NCBI RefSeq assembly: GCF_947500835.1
Contig: NZ_CANMTQ010000011.1
Span: 1-64,000 of the forward strand
Length of the DNA stretch: 64,000 bases
Direction of reading: 5' to 3'
Source: an uncultured Halomonas sp.
GTDB lineage: Bacteria > Pseudomonadota > Gammaproteobacteria > Pseudomonadales > Halomonadaceae
The notes under the pieces are model-generated. The model was not told where the DNA came from. It did no database searches and worked only from the letters and a program-made list of their open reading frames with translations. Below are positions 1-9,227 of the stretch, in pieces (the first letter of the stretch is position 1; every line of letters begins with the position of its first letter). The position numbers and the translations under genes were made by a program.

Positions 1-884
1 TCCATTGAACCGGACTGGTCATGATCGATGGCCCGGCCACTGCGCTCGCTGGTGCGGGTCAGGAGCATCTCCTGGATGATCTCCGGCAAGGTGGCGGCGG
101 TGGATTCCACGGCGCCGGTCAGGGGGTAGCAGCCCAGGGTGCGAAAACGCACCGACTTCATCTCGGGCACTTCCCCTTCCGCCAGCGGCAGGCGCTCGTC
201 GTCGACCATGATCTGCATGCCGTCGCGCTCGACCACCGGGCGCGGAGCGGCGTAGTACAGCGGCACGATGGGAATCGATTCCAGATAGATGTACTGCCAG
301 ATGTCGAGTTCGGTCCAGTTGGAAAGCGGAAAGACACGGATCGATTCGCCCTTGTCGATGCGGGCGTTGTACAGGTTCCACAGCTCCGGGCGCTGGTTCT
401 TGGGGTCCCAGCGGTGGTGCTTGTCACGGAAGGAGTAGACCCGCTCCTTGGCTCTTGAGGCTTCCTCGTCCCTGCGCGCTCCGCCGAAGGCGGCGTCGAA
501 GCCATATGTATCCAGCGCCTTCTTGAGGGACTGGGTCTTCATGATGTCGGTGTACTTGGCGCTGCCGTGATCGAAGGGGTTGATGCCTGCGGCCCGCCCT
601 TCCTCGTTGATGTGTTCGATCAGCTCCATGCCCACCTCCGCGGCCATGCGATCGCGAAAGTCGATCATCTCGCGAAACTTCCAGGTGGTGTTGACGTGCA
701 GCAGTGGGAACGGCGGCGTGGCCGGGTAGAAGGCCTTGCGCGCCAGGTGCAGCATCACCGAGGAGTCCTTGCCGATGGAGTAGAGCATCACCGGGTTGGC
801 GAACTCGGCGGCGACTTCGCGCAGGATGTGGATCGACTCCGCCTCAAGCTGCTTGAGGTGGGTTTGAGGCTTGAATGAAGACAT
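1..884 (-). CDS. cysD: Sulfate adenylyltransferase subunit 2 (partial, 3' end outside window)
   Basis: Small subunit of ATP sulfurylase, which with the GTPase CysN makes adenylyl sulfate from sulfate and ATP in cytoplasmic sulfate assimilation. The frame is open from the ATG at 884 to the window edge, giving 294 residues; E. coli CysD is 302, so only a few C-terminal residues are missing. The protein begins [20 protein letters not shown] and carries the PP-loop-like [17 protein letters not shown] near residue 38 and the family stretch [16 protein letters not shown] further on. A GAGGAAG ribosome site lies about 8 bases before the ATG. It is the first gene of its transcript; cysN would be expected just outside the left edge. 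The AT-rich 885-1056 stretch upstream must hold the promoter; I saw no convincing CysB site. Identification is firm. Confidence 0.95.
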   Translation of the reverse strand, partial: MSSFKPQTHLKQLEAESIHILREVAAEFANPVMLYSIGKDSSVMLHLARKAFYPATPPFPLLHVNTTWKFREMIDFRDRMAAEVGMELIEHINEEGRAAGINPFDHGSAKYTDIMKTQSLKKALDTYGFDAAFGGARRDEEASRAKERVYSFRDKHHRWDPKNQRPELWNLYNARIDKGESIRVFPLSNWTELDIWQYIYLESIPIVPLYYAAPRPVVERDGMQIMVDDERLPLAEGEVPEMKSVRFRTLGCYPLTGAVESTAATLPEIIQEMLLTRTSERSGRAIDHDQSGSM

Positions 885-1056
885 CAGCGGTGCTTCCTCT
901 CTCTACATGCCCTATGCCAGATACCGGGATCGGTGAACCGTCGTGGCAGTACGCTCAAGAGAGTACGTTAGCGAGACAGCATCGATAACGTAAAAGACTT
1001 AATAAACATTCTTTAAGCACATAAAGAAATATAGGAATGGCGAAAGCGGAGTAATC

Positions 1057-1779
1057 CTAGAGTTCTACTCTCTCGATCCAGGTCGTCAGGTGCGAATCTT
1101 CCAGGTCCACGACACGAAATCCGGGTAGCGCGTCATCATCCACAGCAAAGTCTGCCGAGCCCGGCAGAAACTGATCACTGGTGGCAGGACAGCCGTAGAC
1201 CAGAACGTTATCCAGCCGCTGCTCAAAAGATTGATGAATGTGCCCGCAAAGAATGGCATTTACTTGAGGATATGGCGACAGGGTTTGCCAGAAAGCGTCA
1301 CGATCCTTCAAGCCAATGGCGTCCATCCAGTCAGAGTCGATCGTGACCGGGGGATGGTGCAGCGCCAGCAAGACAGAGCGCTCATCTTTTTCCAGACGCG
1401 TGGCCAAGGTTTCAAGCTGCTGCTTCCCCAGTTCACCATGAGGGTGTCCTTTGACTTGGGAACCAAGGAGCAACAAGCGCCAGCTGCCAAGATCGACCTC
1501 ATCCTGTAGCAGATGCACGTCATTCATGAGATCAGGATTGTCATGGTTGCCTGAAAACCAGAACCAGGGACAGCCGAAAGAGGAAAAGAGCGTCGCGGCA
1601 TGGCGATAGGAATCCAGGGTTTGATCCTGGCTGATATCGCCGGTCACAAGGACGATATCAGGACGCAATTGTCGGGCGCGTTCCACGACTTTTTGCAGCT
1701 GTGCCAGCGGATACCCCGTACGAGAGCGAGCATCGGGATTGGCATGAAGGTGACAGTCGGTAATCTGGATAAGACGCAT
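1057..1779 (-). CDS. cpdA: 3',5'-cyclic-AMP phosphodiesterase CpdA
   Basis: Class III cyclic nucleotide phosphodiesterase that hydrolyses cAMP to AMP with a two-metal centre in the cytoplasm. All calcineurin-like metallophosphoesterase blocks are present in order: QITDCHLHA near the start (DxH), VLVTGDISQD (GD), SGNHDNP (GNHD), LALHHPP and ILCGHIHQSF (GHxH). The start MRLIQITD at 1779 was chosen because the frame upstream of it has no homology and runs into the preceding gene. Its ATG overlaps the stop of the DUF1249 gene by one base (TGATG), so the two are probably translationally coupled. The order nudF-DUF1249-cpdA is the same as the enteric nudF-yqiB-cpdA operon. Length of 240 residues is slightly short of the E. 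coli protein (275). Confidence 0.9.
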   Translation of the reverse strand: MRLIQITDCHLHANPDARSRTGYPLAQLQKVVERARQLRPDIVLVTGDISQDQTLDSYRHAATLFSSFGCPWFWFSGNHDNPDLMNDVHLLQDEVDLGSWRLLLLGSQVKGHPHGELGKQQLETLATRLEKDERSVLLALHHPPVTIDSDWMDAIGLKDRDAFWQTLSPYPQVNAILCGHIHQSFEQRLDNVLVYGCPATSDQFLPGSADFAVDDDALPGFRVVDLEDSHLTTWIERVEL

Positions 1780-2225
1780 CAGCGCAGTTCGGGCAACCGT
1801 ACGGCATGCCCATGATTGAAACCATGATCCAGCCACTCGCCCAGAAAACGATTGAGCTGGAGCTTTTCGTCCGGTTGATGCATGCGTGCATTGGGATAAC
1901 GATAACGACCGTTGAAATGACGCTGACGCTGGAAATCGGTGACTTCCGCCATGCGCACATCGTGATAAAGGTGCACCATCATGCGCGGCGTGTCGATGAA
2001 GGCGTCGAGGACACCGGTCTGGGCCACCCGCACGATCGTGGTGTAGGGAGCACACTCGAGAACTTCCAGCCATAACGTACCGAAACGGCTTGACTCTCCC
2101 GCCAGCGGTACCTCGCGCACGTCACCGGCATCAAGATCTCCCAGCAGACGAGTCATGCGCAGATAGTTGGCTGTGCACTCTCCCTGCAGTGTCTTGAGGT
2201 CGGTTACATAGGCGGTTCTGGCCAC
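1779..2225 (-). CDS. yqiB: DUF1249 (YqiB-type) protein
   Basis: Conserved protein of unknown biochemical function, found in gammaproteobacteria between nudF and cpdA, as here. I chose the GTG at 2225: an AAGGAG ribosome site lies about 8 bases upstream and overlaps the nudF stop, and the residues before it do not look conserved. The 148-residue product starts ARTAYVTDLKTLQGECTANY after the initiator and includes the family-typical TIVRVAQTGVLDAFIDTPRM and MVHLYHDVRMAEVTDFQ. No signal peptide or membrane segment is seen. Co-transcription with a nudix ADP-ribose hydrolase and a cAMP phosphodiesterase suggests a link to nucleotide metabolism, but this is only association. Confidence 0.85.
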   Translation of the reverse strand: MARTAYVTDLKTLQGECTANYLRMTRLLGDLDAGDVREVPLAGESSRFGTLWLEVLECAPYTTIVRVAQTGVLDAFIDTPRMMVHLYHDVRMAEVTDFQRQRHFNGRYRYPNARMHQPDEKLQLNRFLGEWLDHGFNHGHAVRLPELR

Positions 2226-2229
2226 TAAA

Positions 2230-2859
2230 TCATCTCCTTGCGCGTAATGAAGCGCGTTCTCGCGCCAACCAATAAAAGGTAACCAGGCACATGGCGTTGT
2301 CGAGACGACCCGCCTCCAGAAGCTCCCAGGCCCGGGCAAACGATAGCACATGCACCAGAATATCCTCGTTTTCTTCGTCGAGGCCATGTACGCCGCCCAG
2401 GTTGCTTGAATCCACCAGACCACAGAACAGGGTCACCAGTTCGTTGCAGGCACCGGAGCTTGGATAATAAGAGTGCAGCTCGAACAGCTCCTGTATTTCG
2501 CATCCGGCTTCTTCCATCGCCTCACGGCGAACCACATCAGTGGGCGTCTCTCCTGGTTCGATCAAGCCAGCCACCGGTTCAAGCTTCCAGGGGCTTAGCG
2601 GATCATCGAGCGCACCAGCTCGCACCTGCTCCACCAGGACGACACAGTCGCGTTCCACGTCGTACAACAGCACTGCTACCGCATTCGGGCGAACGAACAC
2701 CTCTCGGGTGATCTCCTCACTCCAGCCACCCTTGAACAGGCGATGACGCAGATGGCGCCGCTCGAGGTTGAAAAACCCTTGATAGAGATACTCTGTGCGA
2801 ATCAGTTCGACATCGTCAGCACCGAAACGCGGCGTATCCAGCGAGTTCCCTTCGGACAT
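2230..2859 (-). CDS. nudF: ADP-ribose diphosphatase (Nudix)
   Basis: Nudix hydrolase cleaving ADP-ribose to AMP and ribose 5-phosphate. The full Nudix box is visible as GLIEPGETPTDVVRREAMEE followed by AGCE around residues 98-121, preceded by the substrate-loop segment VLVEQVRAGALDD. The 209-residue length and the N-terminal EYLYQGFFNLERRHLRHRLF match the E. coli NudF type. It heads the nudF-DUF1249-cpdA operon; the next gene begins 5 bases after its stop. The 124-base stretch upstream (2860-2983) separates it from the TPR gene, which is read in the same direction. Confidence 0.93.
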   Translation of the reverse strand: MSEGNSLDTPRFGADDVELIRTEYLYQGFFNLERRHLRHRLFKGGWSEEITREVFVRPNAVAVLLYDVERDCVVLVEQVRAGALDDPLSPWKLEPVAGLIEPGETPTDVVRREAMEEAGCEIQELFELHSYYPSSGACNELVTLFCGLVDSSNLGGVHGLDEENEDILVHVLSFARAWELLEAGRLDNAMCLVTFYWLARERASLRARR

Positions 2860-2983
2860 GCGTTCTCCCTGACAAGATGCAATTAAGAGAAGATGGAATG
2901 AAGAGGATATGAAATGAAACGAGCCTCAACAAACAATACTCTATTATCAGGGTCGCGCCTGCTAATTCCAACCGCGACAAAGG

Positions 2984-3625
2984 CTACTGAAGGGACGCCA
3001 GAAGCCTTCGAGCCTGTCCTCGCAGCGCCTCATCGGATATCTGACGCTCACTTCGAGCTTCGCCATTCACGGCGCGCCGGGCATGCTCGAGTGCCTTATC
3101 CTTGCGCCCTTGATCTTCCAGGAAAGCAGCGTAGTAGTAATTTACATCGATGCCCTTCGGCCGAATTGCCAGCGCTTTCTGGAACATTGCCTCGGCGGTC
3201 TCGCTGTCACCAAAGCCTACCGGCCAACCTGGTACCCGGTCATACAGCGCGCCCAGGGTCACGTAGGCCGAGCCATTGTTGCCCTGAGGGTCGAGCTTGA
3301 TACCCCGCTCCAGTATGGACCGGGCCTCCTTGGCCAGCCCCAGGGCCGTCAGCCCTCCAGATACCCGTGCTTGAGAAGCCACCACGATGCCCTGCCAGAT
3401 CAATACCCGAGCATTGTCAGGATATTGCCGCACAAGCGTACTCGCTTCATCGGCAAGTTCTTCGAGTGCTTTAGCGCGGGAATCCTCGGGCATTTGGGTC
3501 GTGATATTCTCCCAGCGGTTCTTTAGGGAGAACAACTCGCTTTCCTGGGCTAGTACGCTGGGTACGCTTAAAGCCAAGAACAGTCCCAACAGACTGGCCT
3601 TGAGTAGACGTGGATCAAGTGGCAT
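2984..3625 (-). CDS. Secreted tetratricopeptide-repeat protein
   Basis: A 213-residue protein with an N-terminal signal peptide: a basic start, a hydrophobic core LLGLFLALSVPS and an Ala-Gln cleavage region near residue 27. There is no lipobox cysteine, so it should be soluble in the periplasm. The remainder is helical and TPR-like, with repeat-type segments such as ARSILERGIKLDPQGNNGSA, AEAMFQKALAIRPKGIDVNY and DKALEHARRAVNGEARSE. TPRs usually mediate protein contacts, and no enzyme motif is seen. An AGGGGA ribosome site lies 6 bases before the ATG. It is probably monocistronic, divergent from greB across a 118-base gap. The exact role is unknown to me. Confidence 0.75.
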   Translation of the reverse strand: MPLDPRLLKASLLGLFLALSVPSVLAQESELFSLKNRWENITTQMPEDSRAKALEELADEASTLVRQYPDNARVLIWQGIVVASQARVSGGLTALGLAKEARSILERGIKLDPQGNNGSAYVTLGALYDRVPGWPVGFGDSETAEAMFQKALAIRPKGIDVNYYYAAFLEDQGRKDKALEHARRAVNGEARSERQISDEALRGQARRLLASLQ

Positions 3626-3743
3626 GGGATTCCCCTTTAAATACGTTATGGTTGTTGTGTGGGCTCGTGATCAGACAACAGGCCCAGCTAGAAATGTAAT
3701 GAACGTTTGAATGATTCGCCACCGGTAGCAGGAAGGCACCACC

Positions 3744-4280
3744 ATGAAAGGTCGTAACATGACGCGCTGGCGGGACCCGGCCAAGGATCCCCGTCAGGAG
3801 AAGAAGAGCGATTTGATCACCCCGGAGGGATTTGCCAGGCTCAAGGGCATCCACGACCATTTGTCTCGGGTGCGCCGCCCTGAGATATCCGCCAAGGTCG
3901 GAGAGGCTGCGGCGCTGGGAGATCGCAGCGAAAATGCCGATTACACCTACAACAAGAAAGAGCTCAACCGGGTCATTGCCCGCATTCGCTACCTGGGCAA
4001 GCGTCTGGATGAGCTTCAGGTAGTCGATCGTTTGCCTGCGGACACCAACCGCGTCTATTTCGGCGCCTTCGTGACCCTGGAGGACGAGGACGGCGAAGAA
4101 CTGGCCATCCGCATCGTCGGCCATGACGAGACCGATACCGCCAAGCGCTGGATCAGCGTGGATGCGCCGCTGGCCCGGGCCCTGCTCGGCAAGGCCCTCG
4201 ATGAAGAGGCGACCGTGACCGCCCCGGGTGGCGAAACCACCTATATCATTACCGAGATCGACTATCGAACGCCTAGCTGA
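3744..4280 (+). CDS. greB: Transcription elongation factor GreB
   Basis: Binds the RNA polymerase secondary channel and stimulates cleavage of backtracked RNA. The N-terminal coiled coil carries the family signature AAALGDRSENADYTYNKKEL with the acidic tip residues (about residues 51-70), followed by the C-terminal FKBP-like GreA/GreB domain (FGAFVTLEDEDGEE to the end). The YTYNKK form and 178-residue length favour GreB over GreA. The ATG at 3744 has an AGGAAG site 8 bases upstream; an in-frame ATG at 3759 is a possible alternative. Its last 8 bases overlap the 3' end of the convergent tetR gene. Confidence 0.93.
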   Translation: MKGRNMTRWRDPAKDPRQEKKSDLITPEGFARLKGIHDHLSRVRRPEISAKVGEAAALGDRSENADYTYNKKELNRVIARIRYLGKRLDELQVVDRLPADTNRVYFGAFVTLEDEDGEELAIRIVGHDETDTAKRWISVDAPLARALLGKALDEEATVTAPGGETTYIITEIDYRTPS

Positions 4281-4875
4281 CAAGAAGAACACGCTGTGTA
4301 ATCGTCTCAAGTAGATAGGTTTCATCAGGTTTGTGGCCGTCCGGCGCCATGGTCTGGTCTATTTCCAGAAACGCGTGACCGTGCACGAAGGTCCACAGCA
4401 GATAGGCATTGCGCCGCACGTCGAGATCGTCCAGGCCTTTGCTCATGTAGGCCGCCACCTCGGCAATCAGAACATCGAAGGCCGCCTCTCCCGCTGCCTG
4501 CATATCCGCATCCACGCCATCCCTATCCTGCTGACCGAACATCATGCGAAACACTCCAGGCTCTTTTCGAGCGAAGCCGATGTAGGCCCTGCCTATCGCA
4601 ATGATTCGGTCAAGGGAGCGATGAGATTGTCTTTCCAGACTTTCCAACATCGCACTCCTCAGACGACACATCCCTTCCATGGCGACGGCCCGCATGATGT
4701 CCGGCTTGTCCTTGAAATGCTTGTAGGGCGCCGCCGTGCTGACACCGGCCAGGCGACTTGCCTCGGACACGGAGAATCCCTCCGGCCCTTTCTGTTCCAG
4801 CAGAACGCGCACGGCTTCCACCAGCTGAGCGCGCAGGTTGCCATGGTGATAGCCGGTTTTCGTCTCGACGCTCAT
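4273..4875 (-). CDS. TetR/AcrR-family repressor next to RND efflux genes
   Basis: A 200-residue one-component regulator. The N-terminal helix-turn-helix is clear (VSEASRLAGVSTAAPYKHF, about residues 36-54), followed by a helical ligand-binding domain with FARKEPGVFRMMFGQQ, which resembles the TetR_C WHG type. I chose the start MSVETKTGYHHGN; a GTG 15 bases upstream is also possible and the ribosome site (AGAGAAG) is poorly spaced. It is divergent from the RND adaptor gene, with a 102-base interval carrying an inverted repeat (4942-4961), so local repression of the pump is the likely role. The inducer is unknown. Its 3' end overlaps greB by 8 bases. Confidence 0.87.
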   Translation of the reverse strand: MSVETKTGYHHGNLRAQLVEAVRVLLEQKGPEGFSVSEASRLAGVSTAAPYKHFKDKPDIMRAVAMEGMCRLRSAMLESLERQSHRSLDRIIAIGRAYIGFARKEPGVFRMMFGQQDRDGVDADMQAAGEAAFDVLIAEVAAYMSKGLDDLDVRRNAYLLWTFVHGHAFLEIDQTMAPDGHKPDETYLLETITQRVLLVS

Positions 4876-4941
4876 CTTCTCTCGCTTCACGCAGAAAGTG
4901 CTTGATTCGCTGCCCAACAAGACTATCTTAATCCCATGAAA

Positions 4942-4961
4942 GTTAGTATCTCTTACTTAAC
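4942..4961. promoter_or_regulatory. Candidate TetR operator (imperfect inverted repeat)
   Basis: GTTAGTA, five bases TCTCT, then TACTTAAC: an inverted repeat with one extra T in the right arm. It lies in the gap between the divergent tetR and RND adaptor genes, 16 bases before the adaptor ATG, where a TetR dimer would block transcription. The assignment rests on position and symmetry only. Confidence 0.4.
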
Positions 4962-4977
4962 ATGAGCAGCAAAGCCG

Positions 4978-6123
4978 ATGAACAAGAACAGCCCGCGAAG
5001 CGCGGCGCATCGACTTTGGGCGCTGGCCCTCACGGCGGTCTTTATCCTCGGAGCCGGTGCCGCCGTGATGTCGGTGACGACCGTGATTGCCAAGCGGGCG
5101 GCGCAAAGCGACGACCTGGCCCCTGCGCCCGCCCAAGAGGTACGCACGCTCACCGTCGAGCAGGCCCACAGCTACACCGTGGAGAGGCAATTCTTCGGTC
5201 AGGTCGAGGCGGGGCGCACGGCAACGGTATCCTTTGAACGAGTCGGCAACATCATCGACATTCCCGTGGAAGAAGGCGACCGCGTTGACAAGGGCGATGT
5301 GCTTGCACGGCTGGACACCCGCGTTCTAAAAGCCAACCAGCAGCGCCTCGACGCTTCCCGACAGGCTATCGAAGCCCGGGTAGAACTGGCACGTCTGACG
5401 ACGGATAGACAGAACAACCTGCGCAATCGCGGATTTGCCTCCGAACAGGCGCTGGATCAGGCGCGCCTGGAACTGGCGGAACTCAACGCAAGGCTTGCGG
5501 AAACCAGGGCTTCACTTGCCCAGGTTGCCGTCGAGCTGGATCAGTCCGTGCTGACGGCGCCCTTCGATGCCCGAGTAGCCTCTCGCAGCCTGGACGAAGG
5601 CATGACCGCCTCGCCACAACAGACGCTTCTTACCCTGCTGGAACAGACGAAGCCGGTCCTGCGTGTCGGTATCGACCCTGAGCTGATCGAAAGTATCACG
5701 CTTGCGGACACCCTGGAGGCCACGATCGCAGGCCAATCTCGCAAGGCCACTGTCAAGGCGCTGCGCCCCGACCTGGATGCGAGAAGCAAGACCCGCACGC
5801 TGCTGCTGACCCTGGACGATACCCGGGCGGTCATCGGCGAAACCGGCTACGTGACCTTGCAACAGCGGATCGAAGAGACGGGACTGCGCGTGCCGACTGC
5901 TGCCCTGCAGGAGGGCGTGCGAGGGCTCTGGACGGTGATGACCGTCATCGATGGACAAGACGGACAGCAACAGGTCGCCGTGGAAGCGGTGGAGATCATT
6001 CATGCGGACGACGACTGGGCCTATGTGCGCGGCACGCTACCCCCAGGCAGTCGGGTGATCGCGGTGGGCCCACATAGAGTGGTACCTGGGCAGGTCGTGC
6101 GCATCCAAGACGTCACGTCATGA
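4978..6123 (+). CDS. RND efflux periplasmic adaptor (MFP family)
   Basis: Membrane-fusion protein of 381 residues that would link an inner-membrane RND pump to an outer-membrane channel. A single N-terminal membrane anchor (LWALALTAVFILGAGAAVMS, residues 13-32) lacks a lipobox. Then come the lipoyl-like half motif (GNIIDIPVEEGDRVDKGDVL), an alpha-hairpin of about residues 120-180, the second lipoyl half (VLTAPFDARVASRSLDEGM) and beta-barrel/membrane-proximal parts. The stop overlaps the permease start (ATGA), so the pair is coupled. Upstream is a divergent tetR gene. No outer-membrane factor gene follows, so a TolC-like channel must be encoded elsewhere. Substrate unknown. Confidence 0.9.
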   Translation: MNKNSPRSAAHRLWALALTAVFILGAGAAVMSVTTVIAKRAAQSDDLAPAPAQEVRTLTVEQAHSYTVERQFFGQVEAGRTATVSFERVGNIIDIPVEEGDRVDKGDVLARLDTRVLKANQQRLDASRQAIEARVELARLTTDRQNNLRNRGFASEQALDQARLELAELNARLAETRASLAQVAVELDQSVLTAPFDARVASRSLDEGMTASPQQTLLTLLEQTKPVLRVGIDPELIESITLADTLEATIAGQSRKATVKALRPDLDARSKTRTLLLTLDDTRAVIGETGYVTLQQRIEETGLRVPTAALQEGVRGLWTVMTVIDGQDGQQQVAVEAVEIIHADDDWAYVRGTLPPGSRVIAVGPHRVVPGQVVRIQDVTS

Positions 6124-9100
6124 TGGAAACGCTCACCTTTCGCCAGCCACGGCTCGTGGCGTTGGCGCTCATCCTGGCGATCGCCGCGGGCGCCTCTGCG
6201 CTGACCTCTATCGGCCGTCAGGAAGACCCGACGATTACCAACCTCTTCGCCACCGTGACCACGGTATTTCCCGGCGCCGATCCGGAGCGGGTGGAAGCCC
6301 TGGTGACCGCCGAAATCGAGGATACGCTTCAAGAGATCGCAGAAGTTGATGTGATCAACTCTGTCTCGTCGATCGGCACTTCCATCGTTACCGTCGAGCT
6401 GAGCGAGCTGACTCCGGATGATCGCATCGAACAGGTCTGGGCCGAAATTCGCGACGAGCTCTCCGATCTGGCGCCGACCCTTCCCGACGACGTGCAGGAA
6501 CCGGAATTCTCGACGGATGACACCGTCGCCTATGCCGCCATCATGGCGCTGAGCGCCAGGCATGACGACATTCCTGTCACGATCATGGGCCGCTACGCGG
6601 AGGATCTGGCCAAAGGGCTTCGCGCCCTACCCGGTACTGAACTGGTAGAGCTTTACGGCGTAGCCGACGACGAGGTACTGGTCCGGCTCGATCCGGCCCG
6701 CAGCGCAGCACTCGGACTGACCGCCAGTGACGTATCAAACGCCATTGGCGACGCCGACAGCCGAGGGCAGGCCGGACGCCTGCGCGGAACCCAGGGCGAT
6801 TTCGTGATCAATGTGGATGGCGACGTGGAAGCCCTGGACCGTCTGCGGAGCGTCGTGGTGCGCCAAGGGGCGTCCGGTGAGGTGACGCGAGTGGCGGATA
6901 TTGCCAGCATCACTCGCACCCCCCGGGAGCCTGTCGCGGAGATGGCCTACTACAATGGCCAGCCGACGATCCTGATCGCCGCCAAGCTGGAGAGCGGTCT
7001 GCAGGTGGATGTCTGGTCCGGACATCTACGGGACGAGTTGGCGGCCTACCAGTCCCGGGTGCCCCAGGGCTTGTCCCTGGAACTGGTGTTCGATCAGAGC
7101 CGCTATACCGCGGATCGCCTGGCGGGGGTCGGTCTCAACATGGCCATCGGCGCCGTGCTGATCGTGGGGGTTCTACTGCTGACCCTGGGACTACGCTCCG
7201 CCCTTATCGTGGCGATCATCTTGCCCATCGTCACCTTTGCCACCCTGGCCACGATGAATGTCATTGGCCTGGCGATCCATCAGATGTCGGTGACCGGCCT
7301 GATCGTCGCACTGGGGCTGATGGTGGACGCGGGCATCGTCATGACCGATGAAGTGGGTCAGCGCCTGCGAGAAGGCGTCAGTCGCCTGAAGGCGGTCCAG
7401 GCCTCGGTGCGACGCCTCTTTGCACCGCTGCTGGCATCGACGGTAACCACGGCGCTGTCCTTCACTCCGCTCATCCTGCTGCCGGGGCCGGCGGGAGACT
7501 TCGTGGGGTCCATCGCCATCGCGGTGGTGATCATGCTGAGCTGGTCCTTCATCGTGGCGATCACCTTGACCCCGGCCATCGCAGGGCGTTTCCTGAGAGC
7601 CGATGCTCATGGAGGCGGCATCCAGGGTAGACGATTGGCGCAAGGATTCGCCGCCACGCTTGCATGGGCCATCGCCAACCCGGTCAAATCCATCGCCATC
7701 GCCTTGATCCTGCCCCTCAGCGGCCTGCTCAGCCTGCCTTCGCTGACCGCGCAGTTCTTTCCGGGGGTGGACCGCGATCAGTTCTTCATTGAGGTCGATC
7801 TCGCCCCGGGCGCCCCCATTTCCGCAACGCGGGAAATAGTCGATCGAATCGACAAGCGGTTGCGTCAGGATGACAACATCGACTCGGTGGCCTGGGTCAT
7901 CGGCCGATCCGCTCCGGCCTTCTACTACAACATCACCAGTGGCCGCGACAATGCCCCAGGCTATGCCCAGGCGCTGGTCACGACGGCATCGCCGGAGGCC
8001 ACGGAGGCCATTCTGCCGACACTCCAACGCGAGCTGACCTCCCGGATTGCGAACGCTCAGGTGCTGGTGCGCGGCCTGGTGCAGGGCCCACCCGTCACCG
8101 CGCCGGTGGAGCTGCGTATCGTCGGGCCAGACCTGGATAGATTGCGGGATATCGGTGACGAGGCGCGAAGAGTCATTGCGGGTCTCGATATGGTCACCCT
8201 GGCACGCAGCACCATCACCGTGGGTGGCCCCAAGGTCATGGTCGATGTGAACGAGGCCGAAGCACGCAGCCTGGGACTCGATCTTGGTGGCGTGGCGGGA
8301 CAGCTTCAGGCCGGCCTGGAAGGCGTGACCGGGGGAGTGCTTCTGGAAGGCACCGAACAGTTGCCGATCCGGGTGCGCTATGGGGCCGAGACCCGGGGCG
8401 ATCTGCGGCGCATCGCCGATCTTCCGATCCTGCTGCCGGATGCCGCTCAGCTCTCCGCCGCGGGTGTCTGGCCGGCATTGCCGCTCTCGGCATTGGCCGA
8501 TCTGCGCCTGGAACCCGGCGCCAGCGCCATCACCCGGCGCAATGGTGAACGAGCCAATACGGTTCAAGCCTTCATTTTACGAAGTGTGCTGCCGGAAGAG
8601 GCCTTGCAGGACATTCAGAGCGAACTAGCGAACGCCGGATTCACGCTGCCATCGGGGTATCGACTGGAGCTGGGCGGTGATAGCGATGCCCGGGCCGACA
8701 CCCTGGGCAATCTGTTCGCTTCCCTCGGCATCATCATTACGCTGTCGATCGCGGCCATCGTGCTGACCTTCAACTCCTTCCGACTCACGGTGGTGGCATT
8801 GGTCGTCTGCGGGCTCTCCGCCGGGCTGAGCCTGCTGTCCTTGGCGGTCTTTCATTATCCGTTCGGCATCAACGCGATCATCGGGGTCATCGGCTCCATC
8901 GGCGTGTCGATCAATGCCGCCATCATCTTGATGACCGGTCTGCAGAATGATGCCGCGGCCCAGGACGGGGATAGGAAGGCAATGGTGTCCGTCGTGATGG
9001 GCTCGAGCCGCCACATCGTCTCGACCACCGTCACCACCTTCGGAGGGTTCCTGCCGCTGATCGTTGCCGGCGGCAGCTTCTGGCCGCCCTTCGCCATGGC

Positions 9101-9227
9101 GGTGGCCGGTGGTGTGCTGCTTTCGACCATCGTGTCGTTCTACTTCGTGCCGCCGGTGTTTGCGCTGCTCTACGGACAACGACAAGATCAAATTTCTACA
9201 GATCCCAGTCACCCGGCTTACCCATGA
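6120..9227 (+). CDS. RND efflux permease (AcrB/HAE1-type)
   Basis: Proton-driven inner-membrane transporter of 1035 residues, the normal length. It shows the duplicated RND plan: TM1 near residue 15, a periplasmic porter domain, TM2-6, a second TM near residue 535, a second porter domain and the last five TMs. The TM4 charged motif reads LGLMVDAGIVMTDEV, keeping the first of the two aspartates of AcrB (the second is Ala). The sequence GRQEDPTITNLFATVTTVFP, rather than the AcrB form, places it in the broader VexF/MdtC-like group. Expression should follow the upstream adaptor and the divergent TetR. Its 3' end overlaps the convergent ligase gene by 32 bases. Confidence 0.92.
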   Translation: MMETLTFRQPRLVALALILAIAAGASALTSIGRQEDPTITNLFATVTTVFPGADPERVEALVTAEIEDTLQEIAEVDVINSVSSIGTSIVTVELSELTPDDRIEQVWAEIRDELSDLAPTLPDDVQEPEFSTDDTVAYAAIMALSARHDDIPVTIMGRYAEDLAKGLRALPGTELVELYGVADDEVLVRLDPARSAALGLTASDVSNAIGDADSRGQAGRLRGTQGDFVINVDGDVEALDRLRSVVVRQGASGEVTRVADIASITRTPREPVAEMAYYNGQPTILIAAKLESGLQVDVWSGHLRDELAAYQSRVPQGLSLELVFDQSRYTADRLAGVGLNMAIGAVLIVGVLLLTLGLRSALIVAIILPIVTFATLATMNVIGLAIHQMSVTGLIVALGLMVDAGIVMTDEVGQRLREGVSRLKAVQASVRRLFAPLLASTVTTALSFTPLILLPGPAGDFVGSIAIAVVIMLSWSFIVAITLTPAIAGRFLRADAHGGGIQGRRLAQGFAATLAWAIANPVKSIAIALILPLSGLLSLPSLTAQFFPGVDRDQFFIEVDLAPGAPISATREIVDRIDKRLRQDDNIDSVAWVIGRSAPAFYYNITSGRDNAPGYAQALVTTASPEATEAILPTLQRELTSRIANAQVLVRGLVQGPPVTAPVELRIVGPDLDRLRDIGDEARRVIAGLDMVTLARSTITVGGPKVMVDVNEAEARSLGLDLGGVAGQLQAGLEGVTGGVLLEGTEQLPIRVRYGAETRGDLRRIADLPILLPDAAQLSAAGVWPALPLSALADLRLEPGASAITRRNGERANTVQAFILRSVLPEEALQDIQSELANAGFTLPSGYRLELGGDSDARADTLGNLFASLGIIITLSIAAIVLTFNSFRLTVVALVVCGLSAGLSLLSLAVFHYPFGINAIIGVIGSIGVSINAAIILMTGLQNDAAAQDGDRKAMVSVVMGSSRHIVSTTVTTFGGFLPLIVAGGSFWPPFAMAVAGGVLLSTIVSFYFVPPVFALLYGQRQDQISTDPSHPAYP

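Noticed and set aside
3615..4325. Minus-strand open frame opposite greB
   Set aside because: It spans the whole of greB and parts of two other genes on the opposite strand, with no recognisable motif.
7191..8567. Long minus-strand open frame opposite the first RND permease
   Set aside because: It is antisense to a clear RND gene, is rich in His/Gln/Arg/Asp as expected from a reversed GC-rich gene, and has no domain or ribosome site.
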